The notes: generated from the sequence alone by a model not told the origin. Shown: positions 24,056-33,642, numbered from the stretch's first letter. The stretch is DNA of 64,000 nt from an uncultured Muribaculaceae bacterium (GCA_934555895.1 CAKTFH010000011.1:1-64000); one strand, 5' to 3'. Numbers and translations: made by a program.

Positions 24056-25992
24056 CGGCGGAAGAGGCGTGCTATGAGGTCGGGACGCCCGAGTTTCCTG
24101 AGCGATGTAGTGATGGATGTGCGATAGGTGCGGTCATACCAGAAGAAATACTGGCGCTGGGCGAGCTTTTCGGCCGCCGAAACCGCCGTGTAAATTTTTT
24201 CGCCTGTATACGGATGATAGCCTGAATAATAGATTTCCGTGGCTACGGTCATGGGCGTGGGAGTGAAGTCCTGCACCTGTTCGAGATGGAAGTCAAGGTC
24301 GCGTGTCTTGACTGCCAGGTTCGCCATATCGATTTCATGGCATCCGGGGTGCGAGGAAATGAAATAGGGTATGAGCTGCTGCCGCAGTCCGTGTCGGGCG
24401 TTCACACTGTCGAAAAATCGCTTGAAATCGTAAAACAAGCTAAACGATGGCTTGCGCATCACCTGAAGCACCGAATCTTCGGTATGCTCGGGCGCTACCT
24501 TGAGGCGTCCGCTCACATGGCTGGTAATCAGTTCTTCGTTGTAGCGCCGGTTCACGGCGTCGACTTTCGGGTTGCCTGTGCGGTGCATCGAGAGGTCGTA
24601 GCGCACGCCGCTCCCTATGAACGATTTCTTCACTCCCGGCAAAGCGTCCACGGCGTGATATATATCGAGTAGCGCTGAATGGTCGGTGTTGAGGTTGGGG
24701 CATGGCACGGGGTGGAGGCAGCTCGGCCGCATGCACTTCTCGCACACTTCGAGGCGTTTTCCTCCGAGTGCGTACATGTTGGCCGATGGCCCCCCGAGAT
24801 CTGATATGTAGCCGTGGAAATCATGCATCTGTGTCACGGCGCGTGCCTCGCGCAATATCGACTCTTTGCTGCGCGATGCTATGAATTTGCCCTGATGCGC
24901 CGAGATGGTGCAGAAGGCACAACCGCCGAAACATCCTCTGTGCAGACACACCGAGTGGCGTATCATTTCGTAGGCCGGGATGCGCTTACCGTTGTAGCGC
25001 GGATGCGGCAGGCGTGTGTAGTGGAGGTCAAAAGTGCGGTCCACCTCCTCGGTAGTCATCGGCGGCAGCATTGGATTCACCTTCACCACGCGGTCGCCGT
25101 GTCTCTGCCACAGGGTGGCACCGTGCATGCGGTTGCTCTGCTGCTCTATGTGCTTGAAGTTGGCCGACTGCTTGCGTTTGTCGGTGCGGCACTCTTCCCA
25201 TGAGTTTAGCACTATGTTGCTGTCATCGTTCCGCATCGGCATGGCTTCGAGCGGTTCCCACACCACTGTCTGCGGCACATCGCGTATGTCGGCGATTTTT
25301 TCACCGGCCTCTATGCGGTGGGCGAGTTCAAGCATTGTCGATTCGCCCATTCCATACACTATCATGTCGACCGGCGCGTCGGCCAGTATCGAGGGGCGCA
25401 GGCGGTCCTGCCAATAGTCGTAATGTGAGTTTCGTCGCAGCGATGCCTCTATGCCGCCGGCTATGATTGGTACATCGGGGAAGAGGCTTCGCAGTTTTTC
25501 GGCATATACTATTGTTGGATAGTCGGGCCGCATCCCGTGGCGTCCGCCGGGAGTATAGGCATCATCGCTCCGGCGCCTGCGGGCGGCGGTATAGTGGTTT
25601 ACCATCGAGTCCATAGCACCGGCCGATATTCCGAAAAACAGGCGCGGACGCCCGAATTTCCTGAAGTCGCGCAGGTCGTCCTGCCAGTTGGGCTGCGGCA
25701 CGATGGCCACCTTGTAGCCTCCCATCTCCATGAGCATTCGGCCTATGACCGCCGCTCCGAACGAAGGATGGTCCACATAAGCGTCGCCAGAGAAAATCAC
25801 TATGTCGATGTCTCCGTCCTCCCATCCGCGTGCTCGCGCCTCCTTCACCGATGTTGGGAGCCAGTCGGTGACGGGTCTTTTTGGCATCGGTTCGTAAGGC
25901 GCTTCCTGACGCTTCTGTAGCTTGGACTGTTGCTTGATATCGCTATGCGGCTGTCGGTGCGGTCTGTCGGTTTTCTGTGGGCGTGGTTTCAT
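24052..25992 (-). CDS. ygiQ: YgiQ-family radical SAM protein
   Basis: The protein has 646 residues. It has the YgiQ N-terminal domain (V-I-F-S-G-D-A-Y-V-D-H-P-S-F-G, residues 65-79) and the radical SAM cluster motif C354-x3-C358-x2-C361 (GCFGGCAFCTI), then the C-terminal part. The family's reaction is not established. Its start overlaps the uvrB stop by 4 bp (25989-25992), so the two are translationally coupled. An alternative start at Met36 (MPKRPVTDW) is possible because residues 1-35 are basic and low-complexity. Confidence 0.93.
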   Translation of the reverse strand: MKPRPQKTDRPHRQPHSDIKQQSKLQKRQEAPYEPMPKRPVTDWLPTSVKEARARGWEDGDIDIVIFSGDAYVDHPSFGAAVIGRMLMEMGGYKVAIVPQPNWQDDLRDFRKFGRPRLFFGISAGAMDSMVNHYTAARRRRSDDAYTPGGRHGMRPDYPTIVYAEKLRSLFPDVPIIAGGIEASLRRNSHYDYWQDRLRPSILADAPVDMIVYGMGESTMLELAHRIEAGEKIADIRDVPQTVVWEPLEAMPMRNDDSNIVLNSWEECRTDKRKQSANFKHIEQQSNRMHGATLWQRHGDRVVKVNPMLPPMTTEEVDRTFDLHYTRLPHPRYNGKRIPAYEMIRHSVCLHRGCFGGCAFCTISAHQGKFIASRSKESILREARAVTQMHDFHGYISDLGGPSANMYALGGKRLEVCEKCMRPSCLHPVPCPNLNTDHSALLDIYHAVDALPGVKKSFIGSGVRYDLSMHRTGNPKVDAVNRRYNEELITSHVSGRLKVAPEHTEDSVLQVMRKPSFSLFYDFKRFFDSVNARHGLRQQLIPYFISSHPGCHEIDMANLAVKTRDLDFHLEQVQDFTPTPMTVATEIYYSGYHPYTGEKIYTAVSAAEKLAQRQYFFWYDRTYRTSITTSLRKLGRPDLIARLFRR

Positions 25993-28073
25993 TTCTCCAT
26001 GCTTTTGAGGCGGTCTTCCATCTTGAGGATTTCATCACGCAGGCGTGCGGCCTCCATAAATTCCATGTCTTTGGCCGCCTTCACCATTTCGGCTCTCATG
26101 CGGGTGATGGAGCGCTGAAGTTCGGCGGGAGTCATGTAGGCTATCACAGGATCGGCGGCGATATTTACATCGGCGGTGTATTCCTGCTCATAAGGTACGG
26201 GCGAAGCCGCCTTGCGTGAAGTGGAGCGTGTCTTCTGATGCTCACCGCCTACTCCTGCCGAGCGCTCGGCCTCCTCTTCGTCGATGCCGATGATGCGGTT
26301 GCGCGCCTTTACGATGGCCTGTGGTGTGATGCCATGCTCTTCGTTGTAGGCCAGCTGCTTTGCTCTCCGTCGCTCAGTCTCCTCTATGGTGAGGCGCATC
26401 GAGTCGGTAATCTTGTCGGCATACATTATCACGGTGCCGTTGAGGTTTCGTGCGGCGCGTCCCACAGTCTGGGTGAGCGAGCGGTGCGAGCGCAGGAATC
26501 CCTCCTTGTCGGCGTCGAGTATGGCCACCAGCGACACCTCCGGGAGGTCGAGGCCCTCGCGGAGTAGGTTCACTCCTATAAGCACATCGAACACTCCGGC
26601 ACGCAGATCGTCGAGAATGCGGATGCGGTCGAGTGTATCTACATCCGAATGTATATAGGCTGATTTGATATTGAGCTGATGCATGTAGTCGTCGAGTTCT
26701 TCGGCCATGCGTTTCGTGAGAGTGGTCACGAGCACTCGCTCTCCACGCTCCTTGCGCTGCTGTATTTGCTCGAGCAGATGGTCGATCTGGTGTTCCGACG
26801 GTTCCACGGTGATGAGCGGGTCGAGAAGACCGGTAGGGCGTATTACCTGTTCCACCACCACGCCCTCACTTTGCTCGAGCTCGTAGTCGGCCGGGGTGGC
26901 GCTCACATAAATCACTTGGTTAGTCAGTCTTTCAAACTCCTCGAAGCGCAGCGGGCGGTTGTCGAGTGCTGAATCGAGGCGGAACCCGTAGTTAACCAGA
27001 TTCTGCTTGCGCGAGAGGTCACCACCGAACATGGCGCGAATCTGCGGCACTGTCACGTGGCTCTCGTCGATGATGGTGAGGTAGTCCGATGGGAAATAGT
27101 CGAGCAGGCAGAACGGGCGCATACCCGGCTTGCGGCCATCAAAATAGCGGCTGTAGTTCTCAATGCCGGGGCAGTGGCCGACCTCGCGTATCATCTCTAT
27201 GTCGTAGGTGGTACGCTCGTAAAGGCGGCGTGCCTCGAGCTCGCGGTCTTCTTTTCTGAAGAGCTCTACCTGGTTGCCGAGGTCGACCTCCATCGAAGCC
27301 AATGCCGAGGCCTGACGCTCGCGCGAGGTTACGAAGAGGTTGGCGGGATATATCCTGAACGAGTCGTGCGCCCCGAGGCTGATGTTGTCGATGGGGTGAA
27401 GTGTCTCGATGCGCTCTATCTCGTCGCCCCAGAACACCACTCTGAGCAAAATATCCTCATATGCCAGACGGATGTCGACCGTGTCGCCTTTCACTCGGAA
27501 GTTGCCGCTGTTGAGTTCTATCTCGTTGCGCGAATAGAGCGCTTCGGCCAGGCTGCGCAGGAAGGCATTGCGCGCTATTTTCTGCCCTGTGTGTATGTCG
27601 ATTACATTGGCATTGAAGTCTTCGGGATTGCCCATGCCGAAGAGACACGACACCGAGCTCACCACCACCACATCGCGCCGGCCCGACAGGAGGGCCGACA
27701 CCGTGGCGAGGCGCAGGCGCTCTATCTCGTCGTTTATCATGAGGTCTTTCTCGATGTATTTGTCCACCGAGGGTATGTAGGCCTCGGGCTGATAGTAATC
27801 GTAATACGACACGAAATACTGCACCGAGTTCTCAGGAAAAAACTGCTTGAACTCGCCGTAGAGTTGTGCGGCAAGCGTTTTGTTATGGCTCAGAATGAGG
27901 GTCGGACGGCGCACCTGAGCTATCACATTGGCCATTGTGAAAGTTTTTCCCGACCCGGTGACGCCAAGAAGTACCTGTGCGTGGGAGTTGTCTTTCACTC
28001 CCTGCGTGAGCTGTTCTATGGCTTGCGGCTGGTCGCCCGTGGGCTTATATTCCGAACTTAGTTTGAAATTCAT
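25989..28073 (-). CDS. uvrB: excinuclease ABC subunit UvrB
   Basis: The protein has 694 residues. The helicase-like ATPase has Walker A GVTGSGKT (37-44), the damage-inserting beta-hairpin region YYDYYQPEAYIP (around 92-103) and the DESH-type motif (T-I-I-D-E-S-H). The C-terminal UVR motif (about 650-690, MEFMEAARLRDEILKME) binds UvrC. It loads onto DNA with UvrA and verifies the lesion for nucleotide excision repair. It is the first gene of a two-gene unit with ygiQ. A TATATTTG -7 box lies 44-51 bp upstream. Confidence 0.97.
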   Translation of the reverse strand: MNFKLSSEYKPTGDQPQAIEQLTQGVKDNSHAQVLLGVTGSGKTFTMANVIAQVRRPTLILSHNKTLAAQLYGEFKQFFPENSVQYFVSYYDYYQPEAYIPSVDKYIEKDLMINDEIERLRLATVSALLSGRRDVVVVSSVSCLFGMGNPEDFNANVIDIHTGQKIARNAFLRSLAEALYSRNEIELNSGNFRVKGDTVDIRLAYEDILLRVVFWGDEIERIETLHPIDNISLGAHDSFRIYPANLFVTSRERQASALASMEVDLGNQVELFRKEDRELEARRLYERTTYDIEMIREVGHCPGIENYSRYFDGRKPGMRPFCLLDYFPSDYLTIIDESHVTVPQIRAMFGGDLSRKQNLVNYGFRLDSALDNRPLRFEEFERLTNQVIYVSATPADYELEQSEGVVVEQVIRPTGLLDPLITVEPSEHQIDHLLEQIQQRKERGERVLVTTLTKRMAEELDDYMHQLNIKSAYIHSDVDTLDRIRILDDLRAGVFDVLIGVNLLREGLDLPEVSLVAILDADKEGFLRSHRSLTQTVGRAARNLNGTVIMYADKITDSMRLTIEETERRRAKQLAYNEEHGITPQAIVKARNRIIGIDEEEAERSAGVGGEHQKTRSTSRKAASPVPYEQEYTADVNIAADPVIAYMTPAELQRSITRMRAEMVKAAKDMEFMEAARLRDEILKMEDRLKSMEK

Positions 28074-28116
28074 CTGATGCTGTTGTTATGCCTGGGGCTG
28101 AGATAACCCCGAACTG

Positions 28117-28124
28117 CAAATATA
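28117..28124 (-). promoter_or_regulatory. -7 box TATATTTG for uvrB-ygiQ
   Basis: An exact TAnnTTTG box on the minus strand, 44 nt before the uvrB ATG. No -33 TTTG is present at 19-20 nt. Confidence 0.45.
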
Positions 28125-28171
28125 CGAAAAAAATAGATATCTTATTATGTCTGTTTTCGCTACAAAAATAG

Positions 28172-28179
28172 TATCTTTG
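28172..28179 (+). promoter_or_regulatory. -7 box TATCTTTG for the GH27-GH97 operon
   Basis: An exact TAnnTTTG box. The leader to the ATG at 28312 would be about 125 nt. A good -33 element is not visible. Confidence 0.45.
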
Positions 28180-28311
28180 TGGCGCACTTGTGCACACCTG
28201 CCGCCGCGGCTTCGGAAGCCTCTTGCCTACAAGACAATCGGGTGCGGTGTGACACACATGACGGGATGTATTAACACAAATCTCCGATTATTTTTCATCA
28301 TAATTTTCACC

Positions 28312-29913
28312 ATGAAAAAAGCTTTTGCATTTGTCGCTTTGGCCGCTCTGGCCGCAACAGCGGCAGCCGCCGACAGCGGCAGAGCTCCGCTTATGGGCTG
28401 GAGCTCGTGGAACACTTATTTCCTCGACATCAACGACCAACTTATCAGGGAACAGGCCGACGCCATGGTTTCGACCGGGCTCAAGGATGCCGGCTACCAG
28501 TTTATCAACATCGACGACGGCTACTGGAACGGCCGCGCCGCCGACGGTACACTCATCATCGACACCAAGAAATTCCCCAACGGCATGCGTGCCGTGGCCG
28601 ACTACATCCATTCCAAAGGTCTTAAGGCCGGTATCTATTCCGACGCCGGCGACAACACCTGCGGCTCAGGAAACAAGGCTCCCTATGGTTTGAATGTTGG
28701 CCTCTACGGCCATGAGGAAGCCGACTGCCGCACATATTTCAAGGATTGGGATTATGATTTCATCAAAGTGGACTACTGCGGCGGCATGCATCTTGGCATC
28801 GACGAAAAAGAGCAGTACACCAAAATCGCCGAAGCCATAAAGAACTGTGGCAAGGATGATATACACTACAACATCTGCCGCTGGGCGCTCCCCGGCACAT
28901 GGGCTGCCGACATCGCTGACTCATGGCGTACTACCGGCGACATTACTAACAAATGGGAGTCGGTCCGTGCCATCCTCGGTGAGAACCTCTATCTCTCGGC
29001 CTACTGCCGCGACGGCCACTACAACGACATGGATATGCTTGAGGTGGGCCGTGGCATGACTCCCGACGAAGACCTCACTCACTTCGCCATGTGGTGTATC
29101 ATGGACTCGCCTCTGCTCGTGGGCTGCGACATGCGCAACATGAGCCCCTCCACCATCGAGCTGCTCACCAACAAGGAACTTATCGCCCTCAACCAGGACC
29201 CTCTGCACCTCCAGGCATATGTGGGCGACCGCATCGGCGACACCTACGTGATGGTGAAGGATATAGACAAACGCCTGGGCAAAACCCGCGCCATCGCTGT
29301 CTACAACCCCAGCGACAAGGCTCAGACTGTAAACCTCGACCTTCCCAAGCTTGAGCTTGGCGGCAAGGTGGCTCTCCGCGACCTCGTGTCGCACAAAGAC
29401 CTCGGCAAGGCTGAAGACAGATACACCGTAACGGTACCCGCCCATGGTGTGCGCGTGTTCAAGGCAAAGGCCGACAAGCGCCTGGTGCGCACCCGCTATG
29501 AGGCCGAGACCGGCTTTATACCCGCTTATCAGGAAATCAGAAACAACCAGACTGAGAATACCGGTGTCTATTCCGAAGGTTCTTCGGCCTACTCGGGTGG
29601 CGCAGCAGTGCGCTGGCTTGGCCACCGTAAGGACAACTGCCTCGTATTCAATGATGTCTACAGTCCCAAGGGGGGTGCCTATAAGCTCACTATCGCTTAT
29701 CTTTCGGCAGAGGACCGTAATATAGCAGTCGATGTCAACGGCCGTCAGGTAGCCAATCTCAAATGTAACTCCGGCGACTATGTATCGAAGGTTGCCACAC
29801 AGTCGGTTACCGTGAACCTCAACAAGGGCATGAACACCATCACTCTGTCAAACCCCACCTACTTCATGCCCGATATCGACTACATCGATGTGGAGCCGAT
29901 TGCGTCGAAGTGA
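28312..29913 (+). CDS. GH27 alpha-galactosidase with C-terminal carbohydrate-binding module
   Basis: The protein has 533 residues from the ATG at 28312, where the signal peptide starts (MKKAFAFVALAALAATAAAA). The longer frame from 28147 lacks one. The GH27 catalytic domain (about 21-300) begins with P-L-M-G-W-S-S-W-N. The nucleophile is Asp154 in IKVDYCGG and the acid/base is Asp210 in SWRTTGD. A small beta domain follows (to ~395). The C-terminal ~135 residues (Y-E-A-E-x-G, then V-x-G-x-x-x-N-L) look like a CBM35/CBM6-type module. It should remove terminal alpha-galactose in the periplasm or at the surface. It forms a two-gene operon with the GH97 gene 16 bp downstream. Confidence 0.93.
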   Translation: MKKAFAFVALAALAATAAAADSGRAPLMGWSSWNTYFLDINDQLIREQADAMVSTGLKDAGYQFINIDDGYWNGRAADGTLIIDTKKFPNGMRAVADYIHSKGLKAGIYSDAGDNTCGSGNKAPYGLNVGLYGHEEADCRTYFKDWDYDFIKVDYCGGMHLGIDEKEQYTKIAEAIKNCGKDDIHYNICRWALPGTWAADIADSWRTTGDITNKWESVRAILGENLYLSAYCRDGHYNDMDMLEVGRGMTPDEDLTHFAMWCIMDSPLLVGCDMRNMSPSTIELLTNKELIALNQDPLHLQAYVGDRIGDTYVMVKDIDKRLGKTRAIAVYNPSDKAQTVNLDLPKLELGGKVALRDLVSHKDLGKAEDRYTVTVPAHGVRVFKAKADKRLVRTRYEAETGFIPAYQEIRNNQTENTGVYSEGSSAYSGGAAVRWLGHRKDNCLVFNDVYSPKGGAYKLTIAYLSAEDRNIAVDVNGRQVANLKCNSGDYVSKVATQSVTVNLNKGMNTITLSNPTYFMPDIDYIDVEPIASK

Positions 29914-29929
29914 TAAAATTTTAAGGAAT

Positions 29930-31924
29930 ATGCGAATCATAGCTTCAATAGCATGCATCGGCCTGGCGCTCACAGCCATGGCGGCGAAAACCTCCACCTA
30001 CACGCTTTCGTCGCCTGACGGCAAGGTGACCACGCAGATTACCGCAGGCAGCGAACTCACTTTCACCGCCGCCTACGACGGCGAGCAGCTTATGGCACCT
30101 TCGAAGATAGGCGTGCTGCTTGACAACGGCACCGCCGTCGGCACCGATGTTAAGGTTTCTTCGGTAAAGACCACGAGTGTCGACACCCGTGTGGCTTCGC
30201 CGTTCTACCGCTCCGACTACATAGCCGACCGCTACAATCAACTCACCCTGCGTATAGGCAAGGACTGGAGTGTGGAATTCCGTGCTTACAACGACGGCGT
30301 AGCCTACCGCTTCGTGACCAAGACTAAAAAACCGTTTAATATCGTCAATGAAATTGCCGAGTTTGCTTTCACAGGCGATGCCGTGGCTACTGTGCCCTAT
30401 GTGAATGCACGCACATCGGGCAAGAAGGGCGACTTCTCCACCCAGTTCTTCAACTCTTTCGAAAACACCTACACCATAGCAAAGCTCAGCGAACTCGACA
30501 CCGACCGATTGGCGTTTCTGCCGCTGACCGTAGAACCTGTCAAGGGCAAGAAGATTCTCTTCTCAGAGGCCGGCATCACCGACTATCCCGGCATGTATCT
30601 CAACGCGCAGGGAGACAAGCTTGTGGGCGTCTTCGCACCATACCCCAAGGCTTGGAAGCAGGGCGGCCATAACGAGTTGCAGCTCTTTGTCACCGAGAGC
30701 GAGCCTTACATAGCCAAGGCCAACGGTCCTAAGGAACTTCCGTGGCGCATCGCTGTGGTCGCTCCTGACGACAAGACACTCGCCGCCACAGAGCTTACCT
30801 ACCTGCTCGCCGCGCCTTCGCGTGTGGCCGACATAAGCTGGATCAAGCCCGGCAAGGTGGCATGGGACTGGTGGAACGGTTGGAATATCGAGGGTGTCGA
30901 CTTCGAGGCCGGCATCAACAACGATACCTACAAAGCTTACATCGACTTTGCGTCGGAGCACAACATCGAGTATGTGATACTCGACGAGGGTTGGGCCGTC
31001 AACAAGAAGGCCGACCTCTTCCAGGTTGTGCCTGAAATCAATCTCGAGGAGCTGGTGGAGTATGGGAAGGCCAAAAACGTAGGACTCATTCTTTGGGCCG
31101 GTTTCTACGCTCTGGAGCGCGACATGGAGCATGTGTTCAAACACTACTCCGCTATGGGCATCAAGGGCTTCAAAGTCGACTTCTTCGACCGCGACGACCA
31201 GATTGTCAACGAGTTCGCATCGCGTGCCGCTGCTATGGCCGCCGACTATCACATGATTCTCGACCTACACGGCTTCCACAAAGGCTCGTGCATGAACCGC
31301 ACTTACCCCAATGTGCTCAACGTTGAGGGCGTGCACGGCCTCGAGACAATGAAATGGAGCGACATCGACACCGACCAGGTGACCTACGATGTGCAGATTC
31401 CATTCATCCGTCAGGCCGCAGGCCCCATGGATTACACTCAGGGCGCGATGATCAATGGCACCAAGATGAACTATCGCCGTAGCTACTACGAACCCATGAG
31501 TCAGGGCACTCGTTGCCGTCAGTTGGCGCTCTATATGGTTCTCGACTCGCCGTTCAATATGCTCTGCGACGCCCCGTCGAACTACCGCAAGGAACCGGCT
31601 TGCACCGAGTTTATCGCTCAGGTACCCACCGTGTGGGATGAGACTATTATCCTCGATGGAAAAGTTGGCGAGCACATTGTGACGGCTCGCCGCAAGGGAA
31701 ACACATGGTATGTGGGTGGTCTCACAAACTGGACTCCCCGCGATTATGAACTCGACCTCTCGTTCCTCGGTTCGGGGAACCACACTGCCGAAATCTTCGC
31801 CGATGGCAAGAACGCCCATCGCCGCGGCACCGACTTCGTGCGCAAGCAGCAGACCGTCAGCAACACCGACAAAATCAAGCTGCACATGGCCCCCGGCGGT
31901 GGCTTTGCCATCAAAATCAACTAA
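29930..31924 (+). CDS. GH97 glycoside hydrolase, probably retaining alpha-galactosidase type
   Basis: The protein has 664 residues from the ATG at 29930 with a signal peptide (MRIIASIACIGLALTAMA). The N-terminal beta-sandwich (20-290), TIM barrel (300-560) and C-terminal domain fit GH97. The barrel has F-K-V-D417-F-F-D-R-D-D-Q and Glu472 (HGLETMKW). In the retaining alpha-galactosidase branch the nucleophile is an Asp and the acid/base a Glu 55 residues later, and the same spacing is found here. The inverting SusB-type alpha-glucosidases lack this Asp. The GH27 neighbour supports alpha-galactoside as substrate (inference). A terminator follows. Confidence 0.9.
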   Translation: MRIIASIACIGLALTAMAAKTSTYTLSSPDGKVTTQITAGSELTFTAAYDGEQLMAPSKIGVLLDNGTAVGTDVKVSSVKTTSVDTRVASPFYRSDYIADRYNQLTLRIGKDWSVEFRAYNDGVAYRFVTKTKKPFNIVNEIAEFAFTGDAVATVPYVNARTSGKKGDFSTQFFNSFENTYTIAKLSELDTDRLAFLPLTVEPVKGKKILFSEAGITDYPGMYLNAQGDKLVGVFAPYPKAWKQGGHNELQLFVTESEPYIAKANGPKELPWRIAVVAPDDKTLAATELTYLLAAPSRVADISWIKPGKVAWDWWNGWNIEGVDFEAGINNDTYKAYIDFASEHNIEYVILDEGWAVNKKADLFQVVPEINLEELVEYGKAKNVGLILWAGFYALERDMEHVFKHYSAMGIKGFKVDFFDRDDQIVNEFASRAAAMAADYHMILDLHGFHKGSCMNRTYPNVLNVEGVHGLETMKWSDIDTDQVTYDVQIPFIRQAAGPMDYTQGAMINGTKMNYRRSYYEPMSQGTRCRQLALYMVLDSPFNMLCDAPSNYRKEPACTEFIAQVPTVWDETIILDGKVGEHIVTARRKGNTWYVGGLTNWTPRDYELDLSFLGSGNHTAEIFADGKNAHRRGTDFVRKQQTVSNTDKIKLHMAPGGGFAIKIN

Positions 31925-31946
31925 TCTATACTTCTGACCCATACCG

Positions 31947-31988
31947 GCCGGCGACAGCACCCCTCGCGCTGTCGCCGGCTGAATTTTT
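31947..31988 (+). terminator. terminator of the GH27-GH97 operon
   Basis: A perfect 12-bp stem GCCGGCGACAGC (31947-31958) with 31968-31979, then TGAATTTTTG. Confidence 0.8.
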
Positions 31989-32122
31989 GCTGCATTTGCG
32001 GTGGATTTTATGGTGATGATTGCGGGTTAAAAAAGGTTAAAATATGCGAATGGTGCTATATGGCGCACCGTTTTTTTAGTAACTTGCAGCATATTAAGAA
32101 TACTGCTTGGAGATTAATACCT

Positions 32123-33433
32123 ATGAAAAGCATTATCAGAAAAATAACGATTTTTATTATGCTTATGTGCGCGATCGGCACTGTATCTGCCCGCGCCATA
32201 GTGGTGTGTGAAGACCCCGATTATGGTGCACTGCTGCCAGGCGACTATATGGGCCTTGTAGACGATGTGCGGTTCTTCGCCGAAAAGCATTTCCGTTATC
32301 CTCCCGAAGCCTGGAAAGCGCAAAAATGGTATGGAGTGATAATAACTGCTCTGATAGATGTAGATGGGAAGGTCGTTGAATACGAGTTGCAGACCGACCA
32401 GACTCCCCATCCTCTGCTTATGGAAGCACTCCAGAAGGCCATGAAGGAAATGGATTGGCGTCCGGCATTAAAAAATGGCGTCCCGGTGGCATCGTATAGG
32501 GATTTTTATATGCCGTTTACGAGGAAGTCGCCACATGGCGACTACTGGTTTCCTATCGGCATGGAAAAGCTGTTTGATCTTGCCGATGATTATGTTTTCA
32601 AATGGCCTGCTCGCAAGGATAAACACAGTGTGCCGGAAATGCGTCAGGCGCTTCGCTCTCTTGGCGAATCGGCCGTTCTATTTCCCCCGTATGCGCCGGT
32701 GTCCATAGCAAACGCCCGTCTGCTTGCCACTTTCGGTCAACAGAATATGGCACTTTCGCATCTCGACAATTTCCTTAAGGACTATCAGGCCGATAATTAT
32801 ACTCAGGAAGTCAATGATTATGGTGACACCGCAAGAACTGTCGTGATGGCTGACTATAAAATGAGCAATGAAGCGTGGGCTGCTGTAATGCGCACGCTGT
32901 TGCGCGACATGATGAAGACTCCCGACCGTGATACGGTCTATGCCGAGACATTGTCGCTGTTCGATGGCCTTCTTCTGATGCCTCTTTCCCATGGAATGAA
33001 ATATCTTAAAAATATCGAGGATAGTCTGGAGAGGGATAAAGCCGCTGCGAATGTCAATGCTGAGAAGGCGCTTGTGCTGGCCGGTCGCCGTGCGACTACC
33101 GAGGATGACCTCAGGCTCTTCGGATTGAAAGCCATGCTTATATGGTTGCACGATGGTCCCGATGGATTTCACAACTACATTGCACAAATGCTTTCCCGCA
33201 AGCCTACAAAAGAGTTGCAGAAATATCTGTCGAAACTCAAGAAGAATCTTGCCAAACGCAGCGCCGTTTTGGCCGACCGCGACGAAGTGGTGCGCTCGCT
33301 GGCGCTCCTTGTGCCGCCGGAGGGCGCCGATGAGGCATATGTCCGCTCCTTCTACGAGCGCCGCTCGGCCATGGAGAAGATTTTCCCTTTAAAGTGGTTC
33401 ACTGACGAACCTCCCCGTCTGAATTATTACTGA
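32123..33433 (+). CDS. secreted protein with N-terminal TonB C-terminal-type domain
   Basis: The protein has 436 residues from the ATG at 32123, chosen because a signal peptide follows (about 1-23, ending T-V-S-A). Residues ~45-132 match the TonB C-terminal fold (Y-P-P-E-A-W, then G-x-V-I-x-x-x-L-I-D-x-D-G-K-V-x-x-Y-E-L, then W-x-P-A-x-x-N-G-x-P-V). The remaining ~300 residues are helical and charged, without a family I recognise. This order is unusual: in energy transducers the domain is at the C-terminus behind a membrane anchor and Pro-rich linker, both absent here. It is therefore probably not a TonB transducer but a periplasmic protein that reuses the fold. It is monocistronic. Confidence 0.75.
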   Translation: MKSIIRKITIFIMLMCAIGTVSARAIVVCEDPDYGALLPGDYMGLVDDVRFFAEKHFRYPPEAWKAQKWYGVIITALIDVDGKVVEYELQTDQTPHPLLMEALQKAMKEMDWRPALKNGVPVASYRDFYMPFTRKSPHGDYWFPIGMEKLFDLADDYVFKWPARKDKHSVPEMRQALRSLGESAVLFPPYAPVSIANARLLATFGQQNMALSHLDNFLKDYQADNYTQEVNDYGDTARTVVMADYKMSNEAWAAVMRTLLRDMMKTPDRDTVYAETLSLFDGLLLMPLSHGMKYLKNIEDSLERDKAAANVNAEKALVLAGRRATTEDDLRLFGLKAMLIWLHDGPDGFHNYIAQMLSRKPTKELQKYLSKLKKNLAKRSAVLADRDEVVRSLALLVPPEGADEAYVRSFYERRSAMEKIFPLKWFTDEPPRLNYY

Positions 33434-33463
33434 AACCGTCGGTGCAAACATAAAATAGTTAGG

Positions 33464-33624
33464 GAGTATGTTTACTTTTAACTTTATGAAATCTTTAGAT
33501 GTCTTTCAGGTCTGTCCGGAGATTTCATTCAGTCGTTATGGCACCCCATAACTCTTTCACTCAATCTCCAGACATACTCTGAAATCCTCTCTAAATCTTA
33601 ACATAAGCTAAAAGTAAACCTACT
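33464..33624. repeat. ~160-bp imperfect palindromic (MITE-like) element
   Basis: Outer arms: GTTTACTTTTA (33470-33480) with TAAAAGTAAAC (33609-33619). Inner matches: GTCTG...GGAGATT with AATCTCCAGAC, and the central hairpin GTTATGG/CCATAAC with loop CACC around 33535-33552. The arms align over most of their length with mismatches. It fills the gap before the GH5-like gene. It could be a MITE or a structured leader. Confidence 0.6.
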
Positions 33625-33642
33625 ATTAAACAATTACTTGAA

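Noticed and set aside
28147..28311. N-terminal extension of the GH27 gene
   Set aside because: The extension lacks a signal peptide, contains the -7 box TATCTTTG, and a clean signal peptide starts at 28312.
32123..33433. TonB energy transducer
   Set aside because: The TonB-C-like domain is N-terminal and there is no membrane anchor plus Pro-rich linker.
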